Shown here: positions 8,043 through 17,280 of the stretch, one piece after another
How positions within the stretch are numbered: position 1 is the first letter of the stretch
How the letters are laid out: each line of letters opens with the position of its first letter
NCBI GenBank assembly: GCA_011523945.1
Contig: WTFU01000063.1
Span: 119,730 to 183,729 of the forward strand
Length of the DNA: 64,000 nt
Source: Mariniblastus sp.
Lineage (GTDB): Bacteria; Planctomycetota; Planctomycetia; Pirellulales; Pirellulaceae
Direction of reading: 5' to 3'
Program-made: the position numbers and the translations under genes
The notes under the pieces: model-generated
The model's input: only the letters and a program-made list of their open reading frames with translations
What the model was told of the DNA's origin: nothing
Databases searched by the model: none

Positions 8043-9587
8043 ATGAATAGAATAGATCGCTGGATATTATCTGCCGTTTTTTTGTTACTTCTGTGGACAA
8101 AAGGTTTGTATGCGGAAAATCCAAACATCATCGTTATCTATACTGACGATCAAGGGTTTGGCGATGCGAGTTGTTTGAATCCGGAGGCAAAGTTTTCGAC
8201 TCCCAATTTGGATCAGTTAGCACGAGAGGGAATCTCGTTTACCAATGGCCATTCTTCCGATACGGTTTGCACACCTTCGCGATATGGTCTTTTGACAGGG
8301 CGGTATTGTTGGCGGACGTCTAAAAAGTCGGGTGTGATGCAGGCAGAAGGCGATTGCCTGATTGCGGATGGAAGGATGACACTTCCTTCGATGCTTCGTG
8401 ACCAGGGATACGACACCGCCATGGTGGGCAAGTGGCATTTAGGCATGGACTTCCCCGGCACCGCGAAGGCACGCGACTGGAGTCAACCGGTTCAAGACAT
8501 GCCTCTCGATAAGGGGTTTAATTACTTTTACGGGATTCCAGCCTCTTTGAACTACGGAGTGTTGGCTTGGTTTGAAGGCCGATATGCTAAAATTCCGCCG
8601 ACAGTTTATACGGCAAAAAAACCGAACAAACGCCATATGGATTATCGGATCGCGCCGCCCTATCAAGCCACTCCCCGGGAAACACAGGCGGTGCTTGGAA
8701 AACCAGGGATGGAGGTAGCCCCGGACTTTATTGATAACCAGTGTTTAACGCGTTTTACAGATGTCGCAATTAGCTGGATGAAGTCAAAAAAGGAGAGTGC
8801 AGAATCCAACAAGCCATTCTTTCTTTACCTCCCGTTTACCTCGCCGCATTATCCCGTATGCCCACTTCCAAAATTCTGGGGGCAAGGAGAATGCGGAGGT
8901 TACGGTGAGTTTGTCATCGAAACAGATCACCATGTCGGCCGAATATTATCCTATCTAAAAATATCCGGTCTCGATCAACACACGATAGTAATTTTTACGA
9001 GTGATAATGGTCCAGAGAAGTCTTGGCAAAACCGAGTGACTGAATTTAATCATCGCAGCAATGGTAGATATCGTGGTGGTAAAAGAGATATTTACGAGGG
9101 CGGGCATCGTGTGCCGTTTTTTATACGCTGGCCTGAAGGCATTAAGAATCCTGGACGAGCAACAAATCAGTTGGTAGGACAAGTTGACATTTTAGCAACG
9201 ATTGCGGAGATAATTGGCGCTGAATTGCCTGACGATGCAGGTGAAGATAGCCAGAGTTTTGCACCGCTGTTGACCCAGTCGAAAACAGTTCATCAACGTG
9301 TACCACTCATCAATCATTCTGCGTCCGGGCGTTTTTCGATTACCGAAGGTGATTGGAAATTGATCTTGCCTGATCGAAAAAACAAACGGGAGCTTTATCA
9401 GTTGTCATTGGATCCAAGTGAGCAGAAGAATGTTCTGTTAGAGAATCCGTCGATCGCGCAGCGTCTTGAGAACAAGATTACAGAAATCGTATGTCAGGGT
9501 CGATCCACGCCCGGCTTGCGTCAATCTAACGATACAGGTTATTGGAAAGATCTGAATTGGATTCAGCCAGAAAAATATAACCAGTAA
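8043..9587 (+). CDS. Secreted arylsulfatase-like sulfatase
   Basis: About 514 residues from the ATG at 8043. That start gives a standard signal peptide (positive 'MNRIDRW', hydrophobic core, 'LYA'); an ATG at 8001 would add 14 residues and cannot be excluded, as neither has a clear Shine-Dalgarno. The N-terminal metal site is 'NIIVIYTDDQGFGD', and the formylglycine motif is a canonical C-T-P-S-R within 'SSDTVCTPSRYGLLTGRY'. 'GKWHLGMDF' holds the conserved Lys/His, and 'FTSDNGPEKSW' the second metal site. Organisation is that of arylsulfatase A/choline-sulfatase-type S1 enzymes acting in periplasm or outside the cell. The substrate is unknown. It follows the sigma factor gene by about 107 bases and precedes a hydrolase on the same strand. 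Confidence 0.92.
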   Translation: MNRIDRWILSAVFLLLLWTKGLYAENPNIIVIYTDDQGFGDASCLNPEAKFSTPNLDQLAREGISFTNGHSSDTVCTPSRYGLLTGRYCWRTSKKSGVMQAEGDCLIADGRMTLPSMLRDQGYDTAMVGKWHLGMDFPGTAKARDWSQPVQDMPLDKGFNYFYGIPASLNYGVLAWFEGRYAKIPPTVYTAKKPNKRHMDYRIAPPYQATPRETQAVLGKPGMEVAPDFIDNQCLTRFTDVAISWMKSKKESAESNKPFFLYLPFTSPHYPVCPLPKFWGQGECGGYGEFVIETDHHVGRILSYLKISGLDQHTIVIFTSDNGPEKSWQNRVTEFNHRSNGRYRGGKRDIYEGGHRVPFFIRWPEGIKNPGRATNQLVGQVDILATIAEIIGAELPDDAGEDSQSFAPLLTQSKTVHQRVPLINHSASGRFSITEGDWKLILPDRKNKRELYQLSLDPSEQKNVLLENPSIAQRLENKITEIVCQGRSTPGLRQSNDTGYWKDLNWIQPEKYNQ

Positions 9588-9648
9588 AACTTTCGAACGA
9601 CCGTTTGATTCTGCGCAATTCAAGAAAATTTAAATTGAGAATTTTGGT

Positions 9649-11196
9649 ATGTATCCAGTTTTGCTGCATCGTCAGTATTTATCCGACGGTAGCCTTCTAA
9701 TCTTAAACCGATTTTTAATTGGGTTGGCTTTATTTGGGCTTGGTATTTCTACGGCTTCTGGACAGACGAAAGCTGAATTGCGGGAAGGAACACTGGGTGC
9801 TGGAACGACATGGGAAACTCGGTGGCACATTTGGGAAACGGGAATTCCCGGTCCTGCAGTGCTGATTGTTGGCGGTATTCACGGCAACGAGCCGGCTGGG
9901 TTTCGCGCGGCTGATCAAATTCGTCATTGGCCGATTAAACGTGGCAAACTAATTGTGATTCCGCAGGTCAATCGTTTGGGTATAGAAGCGAATATCCGCT
10001 GGTCACCGGATCACCGCAATGACCGTCAGGCGAGAGATTTGAATCGAAATTTTGGGACCCTTGACCAGCCAACACCACGAACGGATCATTGTCTTGCGGT
10101 TTGGGAATTTATTGAATCTGAACGGCCGGAGTGGATTTTCGATTTACATGAAGGGTTTGATTTCCACCGTGTCAATTCGAAGTCGGTTGGTTCAAGTGTG
10201 ATTTCTTTTCCCGATCAGACAGAATTTGCGGCTAAGTTACAAGCGGCAGTAAATGAAGGAATCCCGCGGGAACTGAAATTTGATTTATTAGATCGCTCAG
10301 GTCCCGTCGTCGGTAGTCTCGCACGCGCGGGGCGAGAAAAGCTCGGAGCCAATAGTTTTATTTTGGAAACGACTTTTAAGAATCAACCCGTATCCAAACG
10401 GGTTCGGCAGCATCGAATCATGGTATCGACCGCTCTCCTCGAATTGGGGATGCTCCAAGATTCCCAAGTCGATTGCTTGATGCCAAAGTCGGGTTCAGAT
10501 TGTATCCGCGTGGGTGTGTTTGATGATGCAGGTGCGAGTGAGTCAAAGGTGATGAGGGTTTTAGATTCTACCGAGAATTTAGTTGCGACTGTTTTTGGCC
10601 CGGACGACATTAAAATGGAAGTCTTGTCGAATCTAGATGTGCTGATTTTTCCGGGTGGATCCGGCAGCGCTCAGGGAAAAACAATTGGTTCGGAGGGGCG
10701 GGAAGTTATTCGTAACTATGTTAAATCCGGGGGTGGGGTCATAGGGATCTGTGCTGGAGCGTACCTTTGTTCTTCTCATTATCAATGGTCGTTGAATCTG
10801 ATGAACGCGAAGGTGTTTAATGTGATGGTGGATGTTCCCGAAATTGGCCGAAAATCGATGTGGTACCGTGGAAAGGCGACAAATGTCGAAGTCGAAGTCA
10901 ATGAAATTGGTAAGTCAGTTTTGGGTATTTCAGGAACACATTCGATTCGTTACCAGAACGGGCCAATTCTTTCTCGAGGCGACCGCCCCGATCTTCCCGA
11001 GTATTCTATCCTTGCGCATTTTCGAACAGAAAACGGAATTTATGAAGCTCAAAAAAACACCATGGTTAATGCGCCAGCCGTGGTGGAGTCTTTGTTTGGA
11101 AAAGGGCGCGTGATCGCCATCAGTCCGCATTTTGAGTCAACTAAGAATTACGGCAAAGTGATACTCGATGCAGTCAATCATGTAAAGCGACGCTGA
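9649..11196 (+). CDS. Fusion: AstE/AspA-type zinc deacylase plus BPL_N glutaminase-like domain
   Basis: A 515-residue exported protein (hydrophobic segment about 20-38). Residues ~60-270 look like the succinylglutamate desuccinylase/aspartoacylase branch of M14 carboxypeptidases: 'GGIHGNEPAG' supplies the first zinc His and Glu, 'ARDLNRNFG' the substrate Asn-Arg, and 'IFDLHEG' the third ligand. Residues ~290-510 resemble the BPL_N (biotin-protein ligase N-terminal) class I glutaminase-like fold: 'LDVLIFPGGSGSAQGK' and the nucleophile elbow 'GGGVIGICAGAYLCSS' with a Cys at the right place. The two halves are joined without a stop or frameshift. The product may process an amide or peptide substrate, but no reaction can be assigned. 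It lies 61 bases after the sulfatase and ends 2 bases from the convergent phosphatase gene. Confidence 0.75.
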   Translation: MYPVLLHRQYLSDGSLLILNRFLIGLALFGLGISTASGQTKAELREGTLGAGTTWETRWHIWETGIPGPAVLIVGGIHGNEPAGFRAADQIRHWPIKRGKLIVIPQVNRLGIEANIRWSPDHRNDRQARDLNRNFGTLDQPTPRTDHCLAVWEFIESERPEWIFDLHEGFDFHRVNSKSVGSSVISFPDQTEFAAKLQAAVNEGIPRELKFDLLDRSGPVVGSLARAGREKLGANSFILETTFKNQPVSKRVRQHRIMVSTALLELGMLQDSQVDCLMPKSGSDCIRVGVFDDAGASESKVMRVLDSTENLVATVFGPDDIKMEVLSNLDVLIFPGGSGSAQGKTIGSEGREVIRNYVKSGGGVIGICAGAYLCSSHYQWSLNLMNAKVFNVMVDVPEIGRKSMWYRGKATNVEVEVNEIGKSVLGISGTHSIRYQNGPILSRGDRPDLPEYSILAHFRTENGIYEAQKNTMVNAPAVVESLFGKGRVIAISPHFESTKNYGKVILDAVNHVKRR

Positions 11197-11198
11197 GA

Positions 11199-12842
11199 TT
11201 ACTCCAATTCACTTCGCTTTACTGTCAGCGAATGTGGTTTTTCGCCATTAATATTTACGATTTCGTAGGTTACTTGCGGGTCATCCAGTGTTGTGTCAAA
11301 GGTGACCAAGCCGAACGATTGCGGATCGTTGTAGCTGAAAATCGCTCCTGCTTTTTCCATTCGCGGATGAATGTGTTGATTGGTCAGCCGCGAGGAATTG
11401 AATTCGTAGAGATCGTAACCATTGGGGCGTTCAATTTTCCACGCATCGGATCGATGCCGATCAGCAGATACTAAGACAACCCCTTCGATTTTGTTGGACT
11501 CAATAAAGCTCAGCAATTCTTCGTGTTCCTGTTTATATCCATTCCACGTATCCTTGCTGTCTCCCTTGGTGCGAAAATCGAATGGGACTGAAGAACAAAT
11601 GACTTTAAAAGTTCCTTTTGATTCCAGAAGCTGCTTCTTTAGCCACTTCTTTTGAACGTTACCAAGCATGGAGCGAGGCTTAATTTTTGGAGAGGTCCGG
11701 TAATAGCGACAATCGAGCATGATAAAATCGACGTCCGCGATGGAAAACGAGTACCAGCACCCTGGTTGTTGATCTCCACCACCATATCCAGGGTTTGCCC
11801 AGTTCTGCCGAAAGATGGGAAACACCCAGTCCTTTTTCCAAAAAGGGGTATCGATATCGGCTCCCCCCCAGCTGTCGTTGGTACTAAAATCGTGGTCATC
11901 CCAGATCGTGAAAACAGGTGATCTGGCAGTCAGTTTTCTCCACTCGGGACGCGATTGGCGCCGTTGGTAAGTGTATTGCTGCATGATGACGGATTCAGGG
12001 TCATCGATATAAACGTTATCGCCAAGTAAGAGAATTGCCTGCGGATCAAATTTGCCGATTGTATCCCACATGCGTTCATTTTCAGGTACATAACCTGCGC
12101 CGCCTCCGAACGCGATCACGAATTTGGAAGCCTGCGTTTTGGGAGGTAACGTTCGAAACGAATATTGCTTCTTGCTGGGCTGGCCATCGATCAGAATGGA
12201 ATACTGATATTCGTGATTCGGCTCTAAAGCCGATGCATTTACAACAGCGGTGAAATCTTCGCTTGCACTGGATTTAACATCTTCACTGCGACCAACTTTT
12301 TCGCCTGAATTTGGGTCGATAATCTGTACATTAACAGTCGACACTTTGCCCGTTCGCACCCAAAACGCGGCGGTGGAGTCCGTGACATTTCCAACGAGCG
12401 GTCCATGGACAGGTTCGTAATCGTACTTAGTCGCTAGCGCTTTGATGAGTTCAGAGTTTGCGAGTGGCTTCAGTATTTCCCGCGGTCCCGCGATAAGACG
12501 TCCCTCTGGAAGACCTGCTGCAATTGCTCGCTTCATATAGTTTTCTGACTTTGCTAATTCATTCCGCCGGCCGTGCAGGATTCCAAGCATGTACATCGTT
12601 TCCGCGTCACCCGGGTGATCGGTCAAATATTGCTCCAAGAAGGTTTGTGTCTTGCCAATTTGATCTCGAAGAATAAGTCTCAACGACGATTGGTGGACTC
12701 GCTTGTATTGGTTTTCTTTGCGAAAAGTGAGATCCGGCTTTGGTTTGCTTGCACCGCCGAGATCATATTCCGGCAAAACTTGGCTAAATCCGGGTGTGGC
12801 GACGCCAAAGCAAAAAAAGAACAATAATAACTTGGAGTGCAT
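11199..12842 (-). CDS. Secreted PhoD-like metallophosphatase with TPR-like N-terminus
   Basis: About 547 residues. The ATG at 12842 gives a compact signal peptide ('MHSKLLLFFFCFGVATPGFSQ'-like), better than an upstream start at 12881. Residues ~50-120 contain a helical repeat of TPR character ('AETMYMLGILHGRRNELAKSE'). A beta-rich domain (about 140-225) precedes the phosphatase domain, as in PhoD enzymes. Metal-ligand motifs are 'AILLLGDNVYIDDP', 'FTIWDDHDFSTND' and 'GVVLVSADRHRSDAW'. PhoD proteins hydrolyse phosphate mono- or diesters using iron and calcium; the substrate here is unknown. The expected first ligand motif is replaced by 'FGGGAGY', so one ligand is less clear. It converges with the deacylase fusion gene, leaving only 2 bases between stops. 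Confidence 0.82.
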   Translation of the reverse strand: MHSKLLLFFFCFGVATPGFSQVLPEYDLGGASKPKPDLTFRKENQYKRVHQSSLRLILRDQIGKTQTFLEQYLTDHPGDAETMYMLGILHGRRNELAKSENYMKRAIAAGLPEGRLIAGPREILKPLANSELIKALATKYDYEPVHGPLVGNVTDSTAAFWVRTGKVSTVNVQIIDPNSGEKVGRSEDVKSSASEDFTAVVNASALEPNHEYQYSILIDGQPSKKQYSFRTLPPKTQASKFVIAFGGGAGYVPENERMWDTIGKFDPQAILLLGDNVYIDDPESVIMQQYTYQRRQSRPEWRKLTARSPVFTIWDDHDFSTNDSWGGADIDTPFWKKDWVFPIFRQNWANPGYGGGDQQPGCWYSFSIADVDFIMLDCRYYRTSPKIKPRSMLGNVQKKWLKKQLLESKGTFKVICSSVPFDFRTKGDSKDTWNGYKQEHEELLSFIESNKIEGVVLVSADRHRSDAWKIERPNGYDLYEFNSSRLTNQHIHPRMEKAGAIFSYNDPQSFGLVTFDTTLDDPQVTYEIVNINGEKPHSLTVKRSELE

Positions 12843-13088
12843 GGTCGGCTCGCTAGTTTGTGTTGATTGGAATCGCCTCATTTTCCATTTTCCCTAACCG
12901 AATGCAATGGAATAATTTGTGGGAGCTTTCGTTAAGTCGCTGAAATAAAAATAAAAAGAGAAGACTTGATTGCAGAAATTCAATCGAGATTGGTTGAGAG
13001 GCGGTAACCAACTCAACTAAGATGGAGCAGCCCATCGGCTCGTGATTTGAATCAGGGAATGGGTTATCTGAATTTGGAAAATAATCAA

Positions 13089-14210
13089 ATGTTGGATTTA
13101 AAAGATTACCGTCGCAATTTGCGAGCTTATTTTTTTGTCGGACTCGTCCTTGTTTCGTTCAGTTGTTGTGCGGGTGCTCAGGAATCAAACGATCAAGGTC
13201 AAGTTGCCACACCACTTTTTTTTCCAAAAAGTAATTCGGATTGGAAGCGAGTGACCGCTGCTGAAGTCAGCTGGAACGAAGCCGCCTTAAACGACATGTT
13301 GCGATATGCAGGAGAACAGAAATCATCTGCACTAGTCGTTTTATGGCGCGGCCAGATCGTGGTGGAGCGGTATTGGGATGTAGCTGGTTCTCGAAAATAT
13401 CAAGCAAAAGTCTATGGAAAAGATGATGACGGACACGCGTTGGAGGATGTGGCCTCGGTGCAAAAGAGCTTGGCCGCGATATTGCTGGGAATTGCCTTGG
13501 ATAAAAATCTCGTCAAGCTCGACGAACCGGTTACAAAGTATCTGAATGAAGGCTGGTCAAATGCATCAGTGGCAGAAGAGTCGAGTATTACTTTAAAGCA
13601 TTTAATTTCGATGACGTCGGGATTGACTGACCAATTGAAATTTCAATCAAAGCCGGAGAGACGGTGGAGGTATAATACTAATGCTTACTCGCAAATAATG
13701 AATGTGCTGGAGGCAGCTTCCGGCCTCGATCGAAACTCGCTCACCGAACGGTGGCTTTCCCCTCTACAGATGAAAAATTCGACCTGGAAAGTACGACGAT
13801 TTGCAAAGACTGATCCGAAAACGAATCACCACGGTTGGGTTACCTCAGCACGGGATTTGGCAAGGATGGGATTGTTGGTCCTCGCTAAGGGCGACTGGGA
13901 GGGTCAGCCCGTGGTCAAGAATAAAAGTTACATGCGGGATATGTTGGAGTCGTCCCAACCATTGAATCCAGCCTATGGTTACCTGTGGTGGCTAAATGGA
14001 AAGTCTCACGCCTTTCGGGCGGGGCGACGTCGTGAAGGTCAATTAAATCCCAATGCTCCCGAGGACATGGTAGCGGGCTTGGGTGCTTTAGGTCGAAAGC
14101 TATATGTGGTGCCCAGTCGGCAGTTAGTGATGGTTCGTTTGGGTGATCAACCAGAAGTGGGATTTGACGCCAAGTTATGGGGCTATTTTAGTAAAGTCTT
14201 GGATCGCTAG
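13089..14210 (+). CDS. Secreted serine hydrolase, class C beta-lactamase family
   Basis: About 373 residues from the ATG at 13089, which has GGAAAA about 8 bases upstream and starts just before a signal peptide; ATG 13059 and TTG 13047 are in-frame alternatives. The family's three active-site elements are visible: 'ASVQKSLAA' (S-x-x-K, catalytic Ser and Lys), 'RRWRYNTNAYSQ' (Y-x-N) and a late 'GALGRKLYVVPSRQLVMVRLG', where the usual K/H-T/S-G box is replaced by G-R-K. Such proteins include esterases and peptidases as well as beta-lactamases, and there is no reason to infer antibiotic resistance. The enzyme would act in the periplasm or outside the cell. It stands alone between the divergent phosphatase gene and the isomerase-like gene downstream. 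Confidence 0.85.
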   Translation: MLDLKDYRRNLRAYFFVGLVLVSFSCCAGAQESNDQGQVATPLFFPKSNSDWKRVTAAEVSWNEAALNDMLRYAGEQKSSALVVLWRGQIVVERYWDVAGSRKYQAKVYGKDDDGHALEDVASVQKSLAAILLGIALDKNLVKLDEPVTKYLNEGWSNASVAEESSITLKHLISMTSGLTDQLKFQSKPERRWRYNTNAYSQIMNVLEAASGLDRNSLTERWLSPLQMKNSTWKVRRFAKTDPKTNHHGWVTSARDLARMGLLVLAKGDWEGQPVVKNKSYMRDMLESSQPLNPAYGYLWWLNGKSHAFRAGRRREGQLNPNAPEDMVAGLGALGRKLYVVPSRQLVMVRLGDQPEVGFDAKLWGYFSKVLDR

Positions 14211-14364
14211 AAAATGCTTGCCTCGCCGCTCTCTGACTAAGAGCCGCGTTTGGAACTTGGAGTGAAGAGCGAAGAAACAATTTGCAATCGGCTTCAACCG
14301 ATGCCACATTGATTGAGTCGAATTAGAATATTTAAATAAATTTAATTGTTAATCAGAGAGCGAA

Positions 14365-15276
14365 ATGGATCGTCGAAGAGTTTTAAAATTGGGTGTAGCT
14401 TCGGGATTTGCGTGGATTACTTCCCCGCGGGGCCGAGTTCGCGGTAGGTTGTTAAATTTCCGGAGTGTGGTTGAGGCTGATTGGTTGCAGTTGGCGGTGC
14501 AGCAGTATTCCTTTAACCGGCAACTCCGTTCAGGCGAGATGAATATTCTTGATTTTCCCAAGACAGTGGTCGAGGGAACTGGAATCAAGGCACTGGAGTA
14601 CTTTAATGGTCACATTGAAGACAAACTGAATGATACTGCTTTTTTTAAACAGCTTAGAAAGCGCAGTGATGATTTAGGCGCGGTCAATACGATGATGTTG
14701 TGTCGGAGCAAAAATGCCGTTGATTCACCGGACGAGCAAATTCGAAAATTAGCGATCGAGGGCTATCGTCCATGGCTGGAGGCTACCAGAATACTCGGTG
14801 GAAAATACATTCGGGTGGATACCCGACATAAGGGTGATGCCGAAAAACAAAAGAGTTTTGCAGTCGCGGGCTTGCGATCACTTTGTAAAGTCGCGGATGA
14901 ATATGAAATGGGAATTCTTGTTGAAAACCACGGGAACCATTCCGGAAATGGTGCTTGGCTTGCGGACGTAATGAAAAAAGTAAATTTGGCGAACTGTGGT
15001 ACCTTGCCAGATTTCCAAAATTTCAAGGAATATGATCCGTATCAGGGAGTCACAGAGATGATGCCCTGGGCAAAAATTCTTTGTGCTAAAGCAAAGTCAT
15101 TTGATGTAAACGGCGATGAGGAAAATGTTGACTACCGGAAGATGCTGAAAATTGCCAAGGCTGCCGGATTTCGCGGGTACATCGGAATCGAATTTGAAGG
15201 GCACGGAGTCGACCCGGTTCAGGGAATTAACGCGACTAAAAAATTGATTCAAAAAGTAATGCGAGAATTGGGTTAG
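14365..15276 (+). CDS. Tat-exported sugar phosphate isomerase/epimerase-like TIM barrel
   Basis: A 303-residue protein. The N-terminus 'MDRRRVLKLGVASGF' resembles a twin-arginine signal. The remainder has the pattern of the AP endonuclease 2/xylose isomerase-like barrel: 'LQLAVQQYSF' as first strand, 'GIKALEYFNG', 'MGILVENHGNHSG' (a metal-binding Glu), 'GTLPDFQNF' (Asp), and 'GFRGYIGIEFEG' (second Glu). These Glu/Asp/Glu residues fit the divalent-metal site. Planctomycetes carry many exported copies; the sugar or inositol substrate is not known. The following gene is a sodium:solute symporter on the same strand 148 bases away, suggesting but not proving a link to uptake of a small carbohydrate. 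Confidence 0.82.
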   Translation: MDRRRVLKLGVASGFAWITSPRGRVRGRLLNFRSVVEADWLQLAVQQYSFNRQLRSGEMNILDFPKTVVEGTGIKALEYFNGHIEDKLNDTAFFKQLRKRSDDLGAVNTMMLCRSKNAVDSPDEQIRKLAIEGYRPWLEATRILGGKYIRVDTRHKGDAEKQKSFAVAGLRSLCKVADEYEMGILVENHGNHSGNGAWLADVMKKVNLANCGTLPDFQNFKEYDPYQGVTEMMPWAKILCAKAKSFDVNGDEENVDYRKMLKIAKAAGFRGYIGIEFEGHGVDPVQGINATKKLIQKVMRELG

Positions 15277-15424
15277 TTTCAGCTCAAGGCTCGTCAATTA
15301 TCTAAAAAAGATGATCTGACAGGAATCACAGGCGCCGTGCCAAAGGGTGAACGGGGTGGGTGATCTGTGTTATGATTGCCGTCGCTGATTTTTGAATTCT
15401 CTCCTTCTGGCGACGGTTTGAACT

Positions 15425-17086
15425 ATGACAATTATTACCTTCCTCTTTTTTACGACCCTTGTCATTGTTTTGACTTGGTGGATAACCCGCGGCACGAATC
15501 TGGACACCGACGAAGGTTATTTTTTGGCCGGCCGAAGCCTTACCGGAATTTTTATTGCCGGCTCGCTATTGTTGACGAACTTATCTACGGAGCAGTTGAT
15601 TGGGCTGAATGCAGGCTCATTCAATGAAGGACTTTCGGTCATGTGTTGGGAAGTCGTCGCCGGGATGTCGTTAGTGGTGCTCGCGCTGGTGTTTCTCCCG
15701 AGGTATCTCAAATCCGGGATCGCAACCATTCCTCAGTTCCTTGAGGAACGTTATGGGTCTTCTGTCCGGGCGATTACTGCGGGTATTTTTATCGTAGCTT
15801 ACATGCTGATTTTATTACCCTTCGTTTTGTATCTCGGGGCGAAGGGGCTCAACGGTATGCTGAGCCTCGAGACGAGGTTCCAGCTTACCGAATTACAGAC
15901 GATCTGGGCCGTAATTATTTTCATTGCTGTGCTTGGAGGAGGGTATGCAATTTGGGGTGGAATGCGTGCAATTGCCGTTTCGGATACTTTAAATGGGGCA
16001 GGGTTGCTGGTCGGTGGCTTGATGATCACCTATTTTTCTATTCAGGTGGTCGCAGGCGAAGAAGGTGGCTTCGTGGGGGCCTATGAAAAGATTAAGGCTG
16101 CTGACCCAGATGCCTTTCAATCTCTCGGGAAAGTGGATGAAGGTACACACTGGCCGACATTGTTTACGGGCGTGTTGTTGTTGAACTTTTTCTATTGGTG
16201 TACCAATCAGCAAATTATTCAGCGGACGTTTGGAGCGAAAAATTTAGCCGAGGGCCAGAAGGGCGTCTTGTTAGCCGCATTTTTTAAGATTCTGGCACCA
16301 CTGGTGCTTGTTTTACCCGGTATCATCGCTGCCTATTTGGTGATATCTGCTCAAGATCCCCAGATGATAGAGGCGGTTGGAACCAACGCAAAAGGCGATT
16401 GGGACGCGGATCGAGCCTACGGGGCATTGGTCACCCGGGTGCTTCCCGAGTGGTTACTGGGATTCTTTGCAGCTGTTGTTGTCGGGTCAATCCTGTCTAC
16501 CTTTAACTCGGTGCTTAATTCTGCGGCGACGTTGTTTTCACTGGATGTCTATAAGCAGTATTTGAATCCTCAGGCATCAACAAAAACCGTTGTGCGCTCG
16601 GGGCAAATTTGCAGTTTTATTGTGGCTGTCTTTGCAGTGGTTGCGGCGCCAAATATTTTTTACGAACGCGATCGTGTTTTTGGATTTTTTCAAACGCTCA
16701 ATGGCGTTTATTTTATTCCTCTGCTCGCGATTATTATGATTGGAATGTTCAATCGTTATGCTGACGAAAAATCAGCTTTGACTACGTTACTGGCCGGTTT
16801 GTTGCTTATGGTCCTCGGAACGTTTTTTACGGGCGAGGCGGTTGATACGGGAACAACTGGATGGTTGAAAGACTATTTTGATTCTCCATTTCATTACATG
16901 GGTGGAGTTTTTGTTTTCTTACTCGTCCTGCAGCTCGTTCTGAGTAGTGGAGGACTGAGGCGCGCAGAGCCCTACGTTCAGGTAGATGCGGAGCTTGTCG
17001 ATTTGACACCGTGGAAGCCGGCACCTTATGTGGGGGCAGCATTGATCACATTAGTGATTGGGATTTACATCTATTTTGCTATGTAA
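15425..17086 (+). CDS. Sodium:solute symporter (SSS/SLC5 family)
   Basis: A 553-residue integral membrane protein with about 14 hydrophobic segments. The N-terminal part has the characteristic 'DEGYFLAGRSLTGIFIAGSL' and 'LSTEQLIGLNAGSF'; the middle has 'YAIWGGMRAIAVSDTLNG' and 'NFFYWCTNQQIIQRTFGAK', a signature of the SGLT branch; the later 'VVVGSILSTFNSVLNSAATLFSLDVY' is the conserved sodium-site helix. These features place it near vSGLT and sialic-acid or sugar symporters, using a sodium gradient to import a solute across the inner membrane. The substrate cannot be fixed. The start is an ATG directly followed by a transmembrane helix. It may import products made by the exported enzymes nearby (inference). 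Confidence 0.92.
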   Translation: MTIITFLFFTTLVIVLTWWITRGTNLDTDEGYFLAGRSLTGIFIAGSLLLTNLSTEQLIGLNAGSFNEGLSVMCWEVVAGMSLVVLALVFLPRYLKSGIATIPQFLEERYGSSVRAITAGIFIVAYMLILLPFVLYLGAKGLNGMLSLETRFQLTELQTIWAVIIFIAVLGGGYAIWGGMRAIAVSDTLNGAGLLVGGLMITYFSIQVVAGEEGGFVGAYEKIKAADPDAFQSLGKVDEGTHWPTLFTGVLLLNFFYWCTNQQIIQRTFGAKNLAEGQKGVLLAAFFKILAPLVLVLPGIIAAYLVISAQDPQMIEAVGTNAKGDWDADRAYGALVTRVLPEWLLGFFAAVVVGSILSTFNSVLNSAATLFSLDVYKQYLNPQASTKTVVRSGQICSFIVAVFAVVAAPNIFYERDRVFGFFQTLNGVYFIPLLAIIMIGMFNRYADEKSALTTLLAGLLLMVLGTFFTGEAVDTGTTGWLKDYFDSPFHYMGGVFVFLLVLQLVLSSGGLRRAEPYVQVDAELVDLTPWKPAPYVGAALITLVIGIYIYFAM

Positions 17087-17280
17087 CTTCGTTCCATGTT
17101 TGACTAAAAATCGTGCGCTACTCAATTCTCCCCCCCAAAAAACTTCTTTGGCGCGCAACAAAGTTTTGAGAAATTGCAAAATTAATTACCACGGGCGTTT
17201 CGTTACAACCTGGACTGGGAGCATTTTGCCGTGCAGGCATGCCGATCGTTAATTGGAGCGAACTCTGAAAAAGTAATGAT

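Noticed and set aside
13089..14210. Beta-lactam resistance gene
   Set aside because: The S-x-x-K and Y-x-N motifs fit the class C family, but the third motif is atypical and environmental members are often esterases or peptidases.
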